Below are positions 55,519-63,815 of a stretch of 64,000 nucleotides of DNA, piece by piece (position 1 is the first letter of the stretch; each line of letters starts with the position of its first letter). The stretch spans positions 3,587,001-3,651,000 of the forward strand of contig CP073344.1 in NCBI GenBank assembly GCA_024397875.1, written 5' to 3'. The notes under the pieces were generated by a model. The model did no database searches. It saw only the letters and a program-made list of their open reading frames with translations, and had not been told where the DNA came from. This DNA is from Amphritea atlantica (lineage in GTDB: Bacteria; Pseudomonadota; Gammaproteobacteria; Pseudomonadales; Balneatricaceae). Made by a program: the position numbers and the translations under genes.

Positions 55519-56028
55519 ATGACGCGCTGCCAGAATCGCTTTTCGGCCACACTATTGCTGCTGGTATGTTGCCTGCTGCTGCCTGCCTGTGGATTTCACC
55601 TGCGCGGCAGTGCGGACATTGCCGAGCCACTTCGGCAGCTAACGCTGATTACCCCCGAACGATCCCGCAGTCAGCTTGAACCGGTACTGCGCCGGCAACT
55701 GGAAGCAAACGGGGTAACCCTGAACAGCGGCTCTGGCTATCTGTTACAGATCATCTCAGAGTCCCGCAGCCGCCGCGAGGCAACGCTGGGGGCGAATGCG
55801 GATATCGATGAGTACGAGCTGACCACCAAGGTCAGCTTCGAAGTGACAGATCCGCAGGGCAACCCTGTTCTGCAACGCAAGATCCTTGCCGAACGCACCT
55901 ATGATTACGATGCCGATAAAGAGACCGCGAGCAGCGCTCAGGAACAGCAGCTCTATATCGAAATGGATCAGCAACTGGCCAACCAGATTCTGCGCTTCTA
56001 CGCCAATCTGAAACCTGCGACACCTTAG
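55519..56028 (+). CDS. lptE: LPS assembly lipoprotein LptE
   Basis: LptE is the outer-membrane lipoprotein that plugs the LptD barrel for LPS export. The precursor (MTRCQNRFSATLLLLVCCLL start) has the lipobox LLPAC-GFHLRG, and the mature region follows LptE with LQIISESRSRREATLG and ILAERTYDYD. The start at 55519 gives about 169 residues and lies 10 bp after leuS; an upstream in-frame ATG overlaps the leuS end. The leuS-lptE-holA order is conserved. Confidence 0.95.
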   Translation: MTRCQNRFSATLLLLVCCLLLPACGFHLRGSADIAEPLRQLTLITPERSRSQLEPVLRRQLEANGVTLNSGSGYLLQIISESRSRREATLGANADIDEYELTTKVSFEVTDPQGNPVLQRKILAERTYDYDADKETASSAQEQQLYIEMDQQLANQILRFYANLKPATP

Positions 56029-56034
56029 ACCACT

Positions 56035-57054
56035 ATGAAGATAAAACCGGAGCAGCTTGCTAACAAACTCGGGCCGCAACCGGCTCCGGTTTATCTGATC
56101 ACCGGCGACGAAACGCTGCTCATCGAAGAGAGCTGCGATCTGCTGCGCCAACACCTCAACTCAATCGGTTTCACCGAGCGGGAAACACTCCATGTCGAGG
56201 GCGGGTTCAAGTGGGAATACCTGCTCGAGTGCGCCAACGCCCTGTCGCTGTTTGCCGAGCAGAAAATCATTGAACTGCGGTTGAGTGGTCATAAGCCCAA
56301 CAAACAGGCCAGCGATATTCTTCAGGAATACCTGAAACGCCCCGCCGAAGACAATGTACTGCTGATTATTGCCAATAAACTCGACGGTACGGCAAAGAGA
56401 AGCGCCTGGTTCAAAGCGATTGATCAACAGGGGATTATTGTCGAAATATGGCCGGTGGAGCTGCAACAACTTCCCGGCTGGATCAATAACCGGGCGCATC
56501 AGATCGGCCTGACCCTGGACAATGATGCCGTTCAGTTACTCTGTGAGCGGATCGAAGGCAATCTTCTGGCGGCGAAGCAGGAACTGGATAAACTCAATCT
56601 GCTCTATGCCGGACAGACGGTCACCGCAGAGATGGTAATGGACAGTGTCTCCGACAGCTCCCGCTACGACATCTATGGCCTGACAGAAGCGGCCATCCAG
56701 CAACAGATACCCCGCTGCAGTAAAATTATCGAGGTCCTCAGGCAGGAAGGCACCGAAGCATCTGTCGCACTCTGGGCGATCACCCGGGAGATTCGCTCGC
56801 TGATCGCTATCCAGAACGGCCTGCAAAAAGGCACCCCGTTAGACACTATTTGTCAGCGAGAACGGATCTGGGGCAACCGGAAAAATCAGATGCGCAACGC
56901 CGCCAATCGATTTTCAGCCGACACACTGAGCAACATGCTCAGCCGCTGCGCAGAGGCCGACGCACAGATCAAAGGCGCCCTCGGGGACCCCTGGCTAACG
57001 CTGACCGGCATCACCCTCCAGCTTGCCGGTGTAGAGCTTCATTTAAACCGCTGA
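56035..57054 (+). CDS. holA: DNA polymerase III subunit delta
   Basis: HolA is the wrench of the clamp loader that opens the beta clamp. The 339-residue protein has the AAA+-like N-terminal domain (YLITGDETLLIEES, ADNVLLIIANKLD), the SRYDIYGLTEAA segment and the C-terminal collar region. It follows lptE by 6 bp, the usual order. After its stop come CTAG-type palindromes (57059-57077) and a short gap before the cytochrome gene. Confidence 0.95.
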   Translation: MKIKPEQLANKLGPQPAPVYLITGDETLLIEESCDLLRQHLNSIGFTERETLHVEGGFKWEYLLECANALSLFAEQKIIELRLSGHKPNKQASDILQEYLKRPAEDNVLLIIANKLDGTAKRSAWFKAIDQQGIIVEIWPVELQQLPGWINNRAHQIGLTLDNDAVQLLCERIEGNLLAAKQELDKLNLLYAGQTVTAEMVMDSVSDSSRYDIYGLTEAAIQQQIPRCSKIIEVLRQEGTEASVALWAITREIRSLIAIQNGLQKGTPLDTICQRERIWGNRKNQMRNAANRFSADTLSNMLSRCAEADAQIKGALGDPWLTLTGITLQLAGVELHLNR

Positions 57055-57058
57055 ACGG

Positions 57059-57077
57059 CTAGCTGCGCGACTGCTAG
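57059..57077. repeat. CTAG palindrome after holA
   Basis: CTAGCTGCGCGACTGCTAG forms an imperfect palindrome bounded by CTAG. It belongs to the same family as the clusters at 15301, 21135, 57531 and 59794, with a weaker second hairpin near 57085-57110. Confidence 0.55.
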
Positions 57078-57190
57078 TGCCCAGACGAAAGAGCAAACGT
57101 TCTTGCTTGAGCCTGATTATATTTAGCCTGTTGATCTATCTTGTGCGTATAGGCGATACTCAGAACGGACTCTGATTAGGGAAGCTAAAT

Positions 57191-57517
57191 GTGAAAAACA
57201 GTTCATCAGCTATTTTATCCGCTGTATTTGCACTATTGCTGAGTGGCTGCTCTGACAGTACCCCTCAAACCGACTCAACGGATGGCAAAGAACTTTACTC
57301 CCTCTACTGCGAGACCTGTCATAAAAGTGATGGCAGCGGCAACTTCCTGAAAGGGATTCCTGCAAACAGGCTAACCCGCTTACAGAAAGACCAGATAATA
57401 CTACTGATCCATCAGGGTGATCCGTCACTACCAGATATGCCAGCATTTTCTAACCTGACAGAGCAACAGGCAGCAGCAATCGTCGATCACCTTTACAGTC
57501 TAAGAGCAGACCGCTGA
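57191..57517 (+). CDS. Lipid-anchored c-type cytochrome, 108 aa
   Basis: The gene starts with GTG (57191), because the overlapping ATG three bases earlier is followed at once by a stop. A GGGAAG ribosome-binding site precedes it. The product has a lipoprotein-like signal (VFALLLSGC, cysteine about 19), one heme motif CETCH near residue 40 and a distal methionine candidate in PDMPAF, as in monoheme cytochrome c of the cbb3/CccA type. It probably carries electrons at the periplasmic face of a membrane. Partner unknown; the neighbours (holA, hairpins) give no clue. Confidence 0.88.
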   Translation: MKNSSSAILSAVFALLLSGCSDSTPQTDSTDGKELYSLYCETCHKSDGSGNFLKGIPANRLTRLQKDQIILLIHQGDPSLPDMPAFSNLTEQQAAAIVDHLYSLRADR

Positions 57518-57530
57518 ACACGTTCAGCTC

Positions 57531-57590
57531 GCTAGAACGCCGCTTCGCGGCTGCTAGTGGCTAGACGGAAAACTTCGTTTTCCTTGCTAG
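57531..57590 (+). repeat. CTAG-bounded hairpin cluster after the cytochrome gene
   Basis: CTAGAACGCCGC-TTC-GCGGCTGCTAG and CTAG-ACGGAAAAC-TTC-GTTTTCCTTG-CTAG (57561-57590) follow the cytochrome stop. The second is the lengthened form of the module after flgT. Read in gene direction it has the same polarity as that one. An inverted relative lies at 59794-59823. Confidence 0.75.
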
Positions 57591-57925
57591 TAAAACATTT
57601 AAAAGACAAGTAGGAGCGGCATCTTGCCGCGATATATTAATTGACGCTGAATTATCTCGCCAAAATAAAGCTACCTTTTATATCCACTTACGACACAAAG
57701 CAGGCCTCACATAGGATACCTTTGCTCAGATGGATAGCCAGCAATTAAAAAGAAACTAATACGACTGCTCAACAGAGACACAACTCTTCTAGAGACGACC
57801 AAAGCAATTACAATCATTCAAGAGAAAGAGAAGGGGTGAATCGACCAGTCTATCGTGGACAACCAACCAACCAGGATTTACAGTGAACGCTCAGCAAACG
57901 GACACTGCATAAAAGGACTTCTCAA
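57591..57925. other. AT-rich leader region of the GIY-YIG gene
   Basis: These 335 bases contain a half REP (GTAGGAGCGGC-ATCTT-GCCGCGA near 57610-57633) and otherwise AT-rich sequence with no ORF. The end holds an AAGGACTT ribosome-binding site for the gene at 57926. I see no convincing promoter. Confidence 0.5.
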
Positions 57926-59410
57926 ATGGACCCTATTTTACTTGGGGCAATTGCCTCTATCATCATTGTAATATTGATTCTCTTGGTCTTAGTAAAAAAT
58001 CAAAAAAGCCTTAAGCGAGAATTAGAAAAAGCGTCAAAAATATTAGAAGTACGGACTAAAGAAAATAAAAAGCTGATCGATCTCCTCAAGAAATACAAAC
58101 AAAAATACTCAAAACTCATCAATGCTGATGAGTACGTCAAAAATCAGCACCAGTCGGCAGATAGCTATGTAGTGGTGCAGCATCAAAAAGCTGATCAATA
58201 CGTAGCCGAAGCAAAGAAAACTAAGGAACGCTTCGATATTTTAATAGACCAATTACGAAAAGATTATAAAAACAAAAAAACTATCTTTGACGAGCTTGTT
58301 AAGAAAGCAGCCATTTACAATGATCAAATCGAAGTTGCCGAGCTAGGTTTCTATGAGCCTCATTTTGACTTTGATACCTCTGAACAATACAAAGGAAAGA
58401 TCGACACGATCAGAAGTAAACAAAAAGATATGGTCCGAAAAAAATCAGCTGTCACATGTGATACTGAGTGGAGAGTTGGAAACAGCGTTGCTGAAGGTAA
58501 GAAATTCACTGATCGAATAATCCGACTTGCTCTAAGAGCATTCAACAATGAATGCGAAGCTGCGGTGACAAGCGTTACATGGAAAAACATAGCCAGACTA
58601 GAAATACGTATTCAAAAAGCCTTCGATGCTATCAATAAATTAAATCAAACCAATCAAGTTGAAATAAACCAAAACTATCTAAAGCTAAAGTTAGATGAGC
58701 TTCGGTTAGCCTATGAATACCAAGTTAAAAAACAGGATGAGAAAGAAGAACAGGCAGAAATAAAAAGACAAATGAGAGAGGAAGTTGCGCTACAGAAAGA
58801 GCTAGAGAATACAGTTAAAGAAGAATTAAAATATGAAAAGCTACTAACGAAAGCTCGATTAGATGCTGAAAGCTCAGCAGGGGGTCAACTAGAAGCCCTT
58901 CAAGCAAAGATAGCAGAACTAGATAAAGAACTTACCGCTGCACATGAAAAAGCAGAAAGAGCAAAGTCTATGGCTCAACAGACCCGGTCAGGGCATGTCT
59001 ACGTTATTTCTAATATTGGCTCATTCGGTAAACATGTCTACAAAATAGGTATGACTCGCCGACTAGAACCTCTAGATCGAGTAAAAGAACTTGGAGACGC
59101 AAGCGTTCCATTCCTTTTTGATGTCCACGTTATGATTTATTCAGATGATGCCCCAGCTCTAGAAAAATCACTACATCACTCCTTCACTAACAAGCGTGTG
59201 AATATGGTCAACAATCGTAAAGAGTTTTTTGAGGTTAGTTTGGATGAAATCAAAGACCGGGTGGCAGTTATTGGTAAAAACAATATTGAATTCATCGAAA
59301 CAGCCGAAGCAAGAGAATATAGAGAAACACAGAGCATTAAAGAAAAACTCAATCTATCAGAATCAGGAGAGATACAAGATGAGATTCATGCCTTTCCTGA
59401 AATGATTTAG
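57926..59410 (+). CDS. Membrane-anchored coiled-coil GIY-YIG protein (DUF4041/T5orf172-like)
   Basis: The 494-residue protein has one N-terminal transmembrane helix (residues 5-23), a long coiled-coil region (about 25-130 and 255-350, rich in lysine and glutamate), a DUF4041-like middle (about 130-250, with GFYEPHFDFDTSEQYKGKI), and a C-terminal GIY-YIG nuclease-like domain (about 355-440). That domain shows GHVYVIS (357-362), VYKIGMTRR (371-379), R385 and ALEKSLHHSF with E413, all in the expected order. Related proteins occur on phages (T5 orf172) and plasmids and are suspected defence or anti-defence nucleases. The gene is more AT-rich than the core. Activity is inferred. Confidence 0.78.
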   Translation: MDPILLGAIASIIIVILILLVLVKNQKSLKRELEKASKILEVRTKENKKLIDLLKKYKQKYSKLINADEYVKNQHQSADSYVVVQHQKADQYVAEAKKTKERFDILIDQLRKDYKNKKTIFDELVKKAAIYNDQIEVAELGFYEPHFDFDTSEQYKGKIDTIRSKQKDMVRKKSAVTCDTEWRVGNSVAEGKKFTDRIIRLALRAFNNECEAAVTSVTWKNIARLEIRIQKAFDAINKLNQTNQVEINQNYLKLKLDELRLAYEYQVKKQDEKEEQAEIKRQMREEVALQKELENTVKEELKYEKLLTKARLDAESSAGGQLEALQAKIAELDKELTAAHEKAERAKSMAQQTRSGHVYVISNIGSFGKHVYKIGMTRRLEPLDRVKELGDASVPFLFDVHVMIYSDDAPALEKSLHHSFTNKRVNMVNNRKEFFEVSLDEIKDRVAVIGKNNIEFIETAEAREYRETQSIKEKLNLSESGEIQDEIHAFPEMI

Positions 59411-59483
59411 TGAGCTAATAACTCAACAGAGTCGCAGCTCCTCCTGAGACAAGCAGTTGAAATGCGAGGGGTTTAAAAAGAAA

Positions 59484-59559
59484 TGGTGCCGCCACCAAGA
59501 GTCGAGCTAAGAATCCACTGATTACAGGTGAGCAGCTCTAGCAACTGAGCTATAGCGGC
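59484..59559 (-). pseudogene. Degenerate tRNA-Thr(UGU)
   Basis: The minus strand folds as a 76-nt cloverleaf. The acceptor stem GCCGCTA pairs with TGGCGGC, the D-stem is GCTC/GAGC, the anticodon loop CCTGTAA has anticodon TGT, the T-stem is CTTAG/CTTGG, and CCA is encoded. Key conserved bases are changed: G19 is C, U33 is C, U54 is C, one anticodon-stem pair is C-C and one T-stem pair is T-T. It is therefore more likely a decayed gene or phage-type tRNA than a working one. It sits at the right side of the GIY-YIG gene. Confidence 0.6.
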
Positions 59560-59735
59560 ACTGTGCCATTACACTTTCTCGTGAACACCAAGCGAGTTTT
59601 GTGCCTCTGAAGGGACCCGCCCCCCTCGATCAACAGGATTAGAACCTAACCTTCAACTACCCATCCTAACCGTTTGGATACCAATGCCCGCTTCTGGCCA
59701 AAGCTGACTATAACCCGCGGACTCAATTCTTAAAC

Positions 59736-59768
59736 AAAAAAGGCTGATGTGTTAATCGTCAGCCTTTT
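59736..59768 (-). terminator. Intrinsic terminator of osmC-like gene
   Basis: On the minus strand GGCTGA-CGATTAACACA-TCAGCC is followed by six T. It lies about 60 bp after the OsmC-type stop and could also work from the plus side. Confidence 0.75.
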
Positions 59769-59793
59769 GTGACCATCTTATTTTTCACTTATT

Positions 59794-59823
59794 CTAGCAA
59801 GTAAAACGAAGTTTTACGGCTAG
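59794..59823 (-). repeat. CTAG-bounded hairpin after the OsmC-type gene
   Basis: CTAGC-AAGTAAAAC-GAA-GTTTTACGG-CTAG is an inverted relative of the module at 57561-57590. Together they bracket the GIY-YIG and tRNA-remnant region from both sides. Confidence 0.7.
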
Positions 59824-60264
59824 CTACTGAATCAAAGAATGCGTAACTTTCGTTTCCAGCGCTATATTGTCATCCAGCGGGCAGCGGTGGCAGACCTCTT
59901 CGAAGAACTTTTGTTTTTCCGCTTCACTCAGGTCGGCGTCAATCTTTGCACTGACGGTAATGGTCTGGAATCCAACCCGGTCCTCTGTCGGCCTGCCCAG
60001 CAGTCCGGCTGGATTCATAGTGCCATCCACATCGATATCGATAGAGCGCATCTCTATTTTCTGCTGAGTGGCCGCGATACGGGCGATGCTGGCGATACAA
60101 CCGCCCAACGAAAAAAGGAAGAATTCCAACGGGGTCGGACCTTCATCGGTGCCGCCCGCCTGCGTTGGCTGATCGATAATGACTTTGTGTCCACGAATAT
60201 CCGCATGCACCTGACAGCCGGCGTTCATGGAAGTCGAAACAGAGATAACTTTGTTGGCTGACAT
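59824..60264 (-). CDS. OsmC/Ohr-family peroxiredoxin-like protein
   Basis: The protein has the OsmC fold with the two redox cysteines: one in SLGGCIASIARIAA (about residue 55) and one in CHRCPLDDN near 128, where the HRC-type motif fits the peroxide-reducing OsmC group. I chose the ATG at 60264 (MSANKVISVSTSM) with an AAGGTGA ribosome-binding site; a GTG three codons earlier overlaps that site. It reduces organic or lipid hydroperoxides, probably with a thiol donor. It is monocistronic and ends at a CTAG hairpin and a terminator. Confidence 0.9.
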   Translation of the reverse strand: MSANKVISVSTSMNAGCQVHADIRGHKVIIDQPTQAGGTDEGPTPLEFFLFSLGGCIASIARIAATQQKIEMRSIDIDVDGTMNPAGLLGRPTEDRVGFQTITVSAKIDADLSEAEKQKFFEEVCHRCPLDDNIALETKVTHSLIQ

Positions 60265-60381
60265 AATAATCACCTTAAACCAATACTATATAAGAAAAAT
60301 CTAATATAGATATTATGCACAAGCGCCGGCCTAAGATAAAGGCTAAAACGCTCTGTAAAGGAAGTTTAATAGCGCTAAGCG

Positions 60382-61245
60382 TCAGGAAACCGGGGGCTTA
60401 CGTGCAGGCAGGAAATACTCGGATACGAACACCAGCAACGCGGCAAAAGCGATTACTTTCGCAAACAGCTGCGCCTGTGGATAACCACCACTGTGTCCGA
60501 ACATAATCATCAACGCCGCCACCACTAGCAGGAACAGAATAAACAGGTGCATTGGCCAGCGGAAGCCTGTTAAGGACAAGCGTGCCGTTTTTACTGCGGC
60601 GACAGTGATCAGCATACCCAGCGCGCCACCCACCAGAACATCCACAGGCCAGTGCGCCGCAACCATCACCCGGCTCAGGCCAACCAGGCCACCTAACAAC
60701 AGTAGCCCCCAGCGCAGCGGCCGGTTATTGAAGAAGTAATAGGCCAGCGAGACAAACGCAAAGGCGGTGAAGGAGTGTCCTGAGGGAAAACTGCCGTTTC
60801 TGAGCGCGTTACCCACCAGATTATAATCACCGGCGGGTAGTGCTACGGGAGGCCGTTCAGCGTCGAACAGTGTTTTCAGACCATGGGTTGCCAGTGTGCC
60901 GTATATCGCTGTAATAAAAAGCACCCAGAGCAGTTCGGGCTTACGCCGGGCAACAAATAACGCCAGTGTCAGAACAAAGGTGGTATCCCCCATAAATGTA
61001 ACGATCTGCCAGAACGTTGCAGGTAAAAGAGGAGTCATCTGATTCAACAGATGGAACGCGCCATGATATCCGGCAACCAGCCAGAGCAACAGTGCCACAC
61101 CCAGAAACACCAAAGCCAGCTGCATTAACCGCTTCAGCGCCTGAGAGTCATACTGATCGTCGAAACGCTGCCGGGAAGCGTCCAGCCGGGCGGGCAGGTC
61201 CGCCACGATAAAGCACGCTTTAATTTGCGACAGCAGGTTTTGCAT
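60382..61245 (-). CDS. PAP2-superfamily membrane phosphatase
   Basis: The 287-residue membrane protein has the three PAP2 motifs: KTLFDAERPPV (K-x6-RP), PSGHSFTAFAF, and SRVMVAAHWPVDVLVGG (SR-x5-H-x3-D), with six predicted transmembrane helices and an N-terminal extension of about 70 residues. It may dephosphorylate undecaprenyl diphosphate or a lipid A phosphate. I chose the ATG at 61245 with GGAG eight bases upstream. It overlaps the end of the GT39 gene by 26 bp, so the three genes GT2-GT39-PAP2 form one unit. The exact substrate is not settled. Confidence 0.88.
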   Translation of the reverse strand: MQNLLSQIKACFIVADLPARLDASRQRFDDQYDSQALKRLMQLALVFLGVALLLWLVAGYHGAFHLLNQMTPLLPATFWQIVTFMGDTTFVLTLALFVARRKPELLWVLFITAIYGTLATHGLKTLFDAERPPVALPAGDYNLVGNALRNGSFPSGHSFTAFAFVSLAYYFFNNRPLRWGLLLLGGLVGLSRVMVAAHWPVDVLVGGALGMLITVAAVKTARLSLTGFRWPMHLFILFLLVVAALMIMFGHSGGYPQAQLFAKVIAFAALLVFVSEYFLPARKPPVS

Positions 61246-62812
61246 CACGCCACTCCACCAGTCTGATACCGCCTTTACTGTACAACAGGTCGAATACCGC
61301 ATCAGGGTTTCGCTGCTGCAATTTGAGCAGATTATCTGCATCCGTAAAGATCACCTCGCCCGCTTCAGGCGAGCGGTCTTGCGGTGTAATTGCATCCCGG
61401 TAAACACTGAAAGTAGGCCTGTGCACTCCATAGGCGATCACAGACTTATCGCTCAGCCCCCGGGCGATAGCAGCAGCTTCCTGAACCGGTTGTTGCTGCA
61501 ATCCGGCCACTATCTGGATAAAGAAGGTAAACACAAACAGTGTCTGAATAAAGCCGATAGCCACAAACTTAGCCGGTTTTTCCAGCCTTGAACTGAATAT
61601 CAGCAGCAGCGTTAACAACAATGCCACGACACTGGCCAGCATGTAGGGCAGCCCTGTCACTTCCCAGACCCGCGCGAGCATCTCCTGTTCATAAAGCTTC
61701 CGACTACTGCCCGCAGCAGATTCCAGAATCCAGGGTAATGCCAGCATCAGGACAAAAAACAGCAACGGAAACACCAGCCCCCAGGCGCAGAACAGGCGCT
61801 CGCGATAATGGGCAAACAGCATCAGTAGTCCACTGATGCCGTAGACCACATAGTGCGGCAGCTGAGTACCGGAAAATGAGACCAGCACAAAGACCACACC
61901 CAACCATATAATGAGATACAGCGTAAGTAAGTCCTTACACAACTCACGCAGATTACGCAGCAGGGTAAACAGGGCCGAACTGAACGGTAACAACACCAGC
62001 GGCAGTGCAAGCAGGTAATAGCCGATGCTACCGCCATGACCTTCCCGGGTATCACTGAAGCGTTTGAGGTTGTGATCCAGCAGAAAGCCCTGAAAGAATC
62101 CAATCCCCTGATCCTGATAGACCAGCCATAGCCAGGGGGTCAGGATAACTAATAGCAGCGCCCAGCCTGGCAGGTAGAAGATCGCTGCCAGCCAGCGACG
62201 CCACTCACCCTGAACGATGTAAAAGATACCGCTCACCAAAAGTGGCACCAGCACCGCCACCGGACCTTTCGCCAACAACCCCAGCGCCATCCAAAGATAG
62301 ACCCGCAGCAGGATTGCACGTCCGGGATTCTGCCAGTGACGCCACATATCCAGCAGCGTCAGGGTAAGGAACAGGTTAAGCCAGGCATCGGCAATGGCTG
62401 CCTTACCAATAATCCCGATCCACAGCGTATTGGCCATGATCAGCACGGTATAAAGCGCGGTTGTCCGGTTCCATTGCTGATGGGCAAAGCGGTAGCACAC
62501 CAGCATCCAGCAACTGGCGGCTATCGCTGAGGGAAGACGCAGGGAGAACTCGCTCAGGTCAAACAGCGAAACACTGAGGGCCTGAAACCAGTAGCTCAGA
62601 ATCGGCTTATCGTAACGGGGTTCGCCATCCAGATAGGTGGCGGCAAAATTACGGTTGGCCAGCATCTCCCGGGTAGCTTCAGAAAAGGCTCCCTCATCAA
62701 GATCGAAAAGAGGGAAGCCCCAGATATTCCAGAAGAACGCCAGAAAGAGTGCGGCAAACAGCAGGCCGTAATGAAAAAGATTACTTTGGCGCAGAGTCGG
62801 CGTCATGCGCAC
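61220..62812 (-). CDS. GT39-family glycosyltransferase (ArnT-like)
   Basis: The 530-residue protein has about a dozen transmembrane helices and the first-loop motif FPLFDLDEGAFSEATREML with the acidic pair DEG used by GT39 and ArnT enzymes. A periplasmic C-terminal domain follows. ArnT transfers a sugar from undecaprenyl phosphate to lipid A, and other GT39 relatives act on cell-surface glycans. No ArnA, ArnB or ArnD homologue is in the window, so 4-aminoarabinose transfer is only a guess. It overlaps the GT2 gene by 32 bp and the PAP2 gene by 26 bp. Confidence 0.88.
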   Translation of the reverse strand: MRMTPTLRQSNLFHYGLLFAALFLAFFWNIWGFPLFDLDEGAFSEATREMLANRNFAATYLDGEPRYDKPILSYWFQALSVSLFDLSEFSLRLPSAIAASCWMLVCYRFAHQQWNRTTALYTVLIMANTLWIGIIGKAAIADAWLNLFLTLTLLDMWRHWQNPGRAILLRVYLWMALGLLAKGPVAVLVPLLVSGIFYIVQGEWRRWLAAIFYLPGWALLLVILTPWLWLVYQDQGIGFFQGFLLDHNLKRFSDTREGHGGSIGYYLLALPLVLLPFSSALFTLLRNLRELCKDLLTLYLIIWLGVVFVLVSFSGTQLPHYVVYGISGLLMLFAHYRERLFCAWGLVFPLLFFVLMLALPWILESAAGSSRKLYEQEMLARVWEVTGLPYMLASVVALLLTLLLIFSSRLEKPAKFVAIGFIQTLFVFTFFIQIVAGLQQQPVQEAAAIARGLSDKSVIAYGVHRPTFSVYRDAITPQDRSPEAGEVIFTDADNLLKLQQRNPDAVFDLLYSKGGIRLVEWRDAKPAVAN

Positions 62813-63815
62813 TGGTCTCGTCCATTACGTCAGGCTGTGGAGCATACCAGCGCCCCTCCTGATCCTCATTAAGTTTCTCCCGCAGGGTATACCCACGGGT
62901 ATTGGAGGTTTCAAAGAAGATCCGTGACATCATCTCGGCCAGTACACCGGTAGTGATAAACTGCAGCGAAACCACCAGCAGGAAAATACCGATCATAAAC
63001 AGTGGCCGGCTTCCGATATCTTCACCGAGGAACAGCTTAACGCCCATCAGCCAGGTCATAATCAATGAACCCAGCACCCCCATTCCCAGTCCCAGATAAC
63101 CAAAAAAGTGCCCCGGACGGGCTTTGAATTTAAGGAAGAAGAACACCACCAACAGATCCAAAATAACCCGGAAGGTGCGTGACAAACCGTATTTTGACTC
63201 GCCAAACTGGCGGGCATGGTGGTCAACCACCGTTTCACCAATCCGTGAAGGCTTCGTTACAGAGGCCACCCAGACGGGGATAAAACGGTGCATCTCACCA
63301 AACAGGCGGACCTGCTTGATGACACTGGCACGATAAACTTTCAAACTGCAGCCATAGTCATGCAGACGCACGCTGGTAACCTTGGCAATCAGGCGATTTG
63401 CCTGACGGGAGAAGAACTTACGGGTCGACTCATCTTCCCGTTGCTTGCGCCAGCCCTGCAGCATATCCAGGTCACGCTCTTCCATCTCAACGATCATCCG
63501 CTGAATATCGGCTGGATCGTTTTGCAAATCGCCATCCATAGTGACGATAATTTCGCCGCGGGCTGCATCAATACCCGCCTGCATCGCGGCAGTCTGACCA
63601 AAGTTACGCTGCAGTTCAACCACCCGCAGGTGATCACCCCACTGTTCCTGAGCCTCATAAAGACGTGTAACAGTGTTGTCCGGACTACCATCATCGACGC
63701 AGATAAGCTCCCACTTACCGGCATAATCACTGAGGCACTCATGTACCCGCTCGACCAGCGGAAATACACAATCCTCTTCTTTATACATCGGTACGACGAT
63801 CGATAATGATTTCAT
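62781..63815 (-). CDS. GT2-family polyprenyl-phosphate glycosyltransferase (ArnC-like)
   Basis: The 344-residue protein has an N-terminal GT-A domain with IVVPMYKEEDCVFP, ICVDDGSPDNT and VTMDGDLQNDP (DxD-type region), followed by QRNFGQTAAMQAGIDAARG. The C-terminal half has two transmembrane helices (LLVVFFFLKFKARPGHFFGYL and LFMIGIFLLVVSLQF). Such enzymes make undecaprenyl-phosphate sugars for transfer by GT39 proteins, and the overlapping GT39 gene fits this. It is the first gene of the three-gene unit. The upstream region to the window end is non-coding as far as I can see. Confidence 0.9.
   Translation of the reverse strand: MKSLSIVVPMYKEEDCVFPLVERVHECLSDYAGKWELICVDDGSPDNTVTRLYEAQEQWGDHLRVVELQRNFGQTAAMQAGIDAARGEIIVTMDGDLQNDPADIQRMIVEMEERDLDMLQGWRKQREDESTRKFFSRQANRLIAKVTSVRLHDYGCSLKVYRASVIKQVRLFGEMHRFIPVWVASVTKPSRIGETVVDHHARQFGESKYGLSRTFRVILDLLVVFFFLKFKARPGHFFGYLGLGMGVLGSLIMTWLMGVKLFLGEDIGSRPLFMIGIFLLVVSLQFITTGVLAEMMSRIFFETSNTRGYTLREKLNEDQEGRWYAPQPDVMDETSAHDADSAPK

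Noticed and set aside
59590..59700. A second possible tRNA remnant on the minus strand (GTTCTAATCC T-loop-like)
   Set aside because: A T-arm and D-arm-like piece can be drawn, but no acceptor stem or anticodon stem closes.
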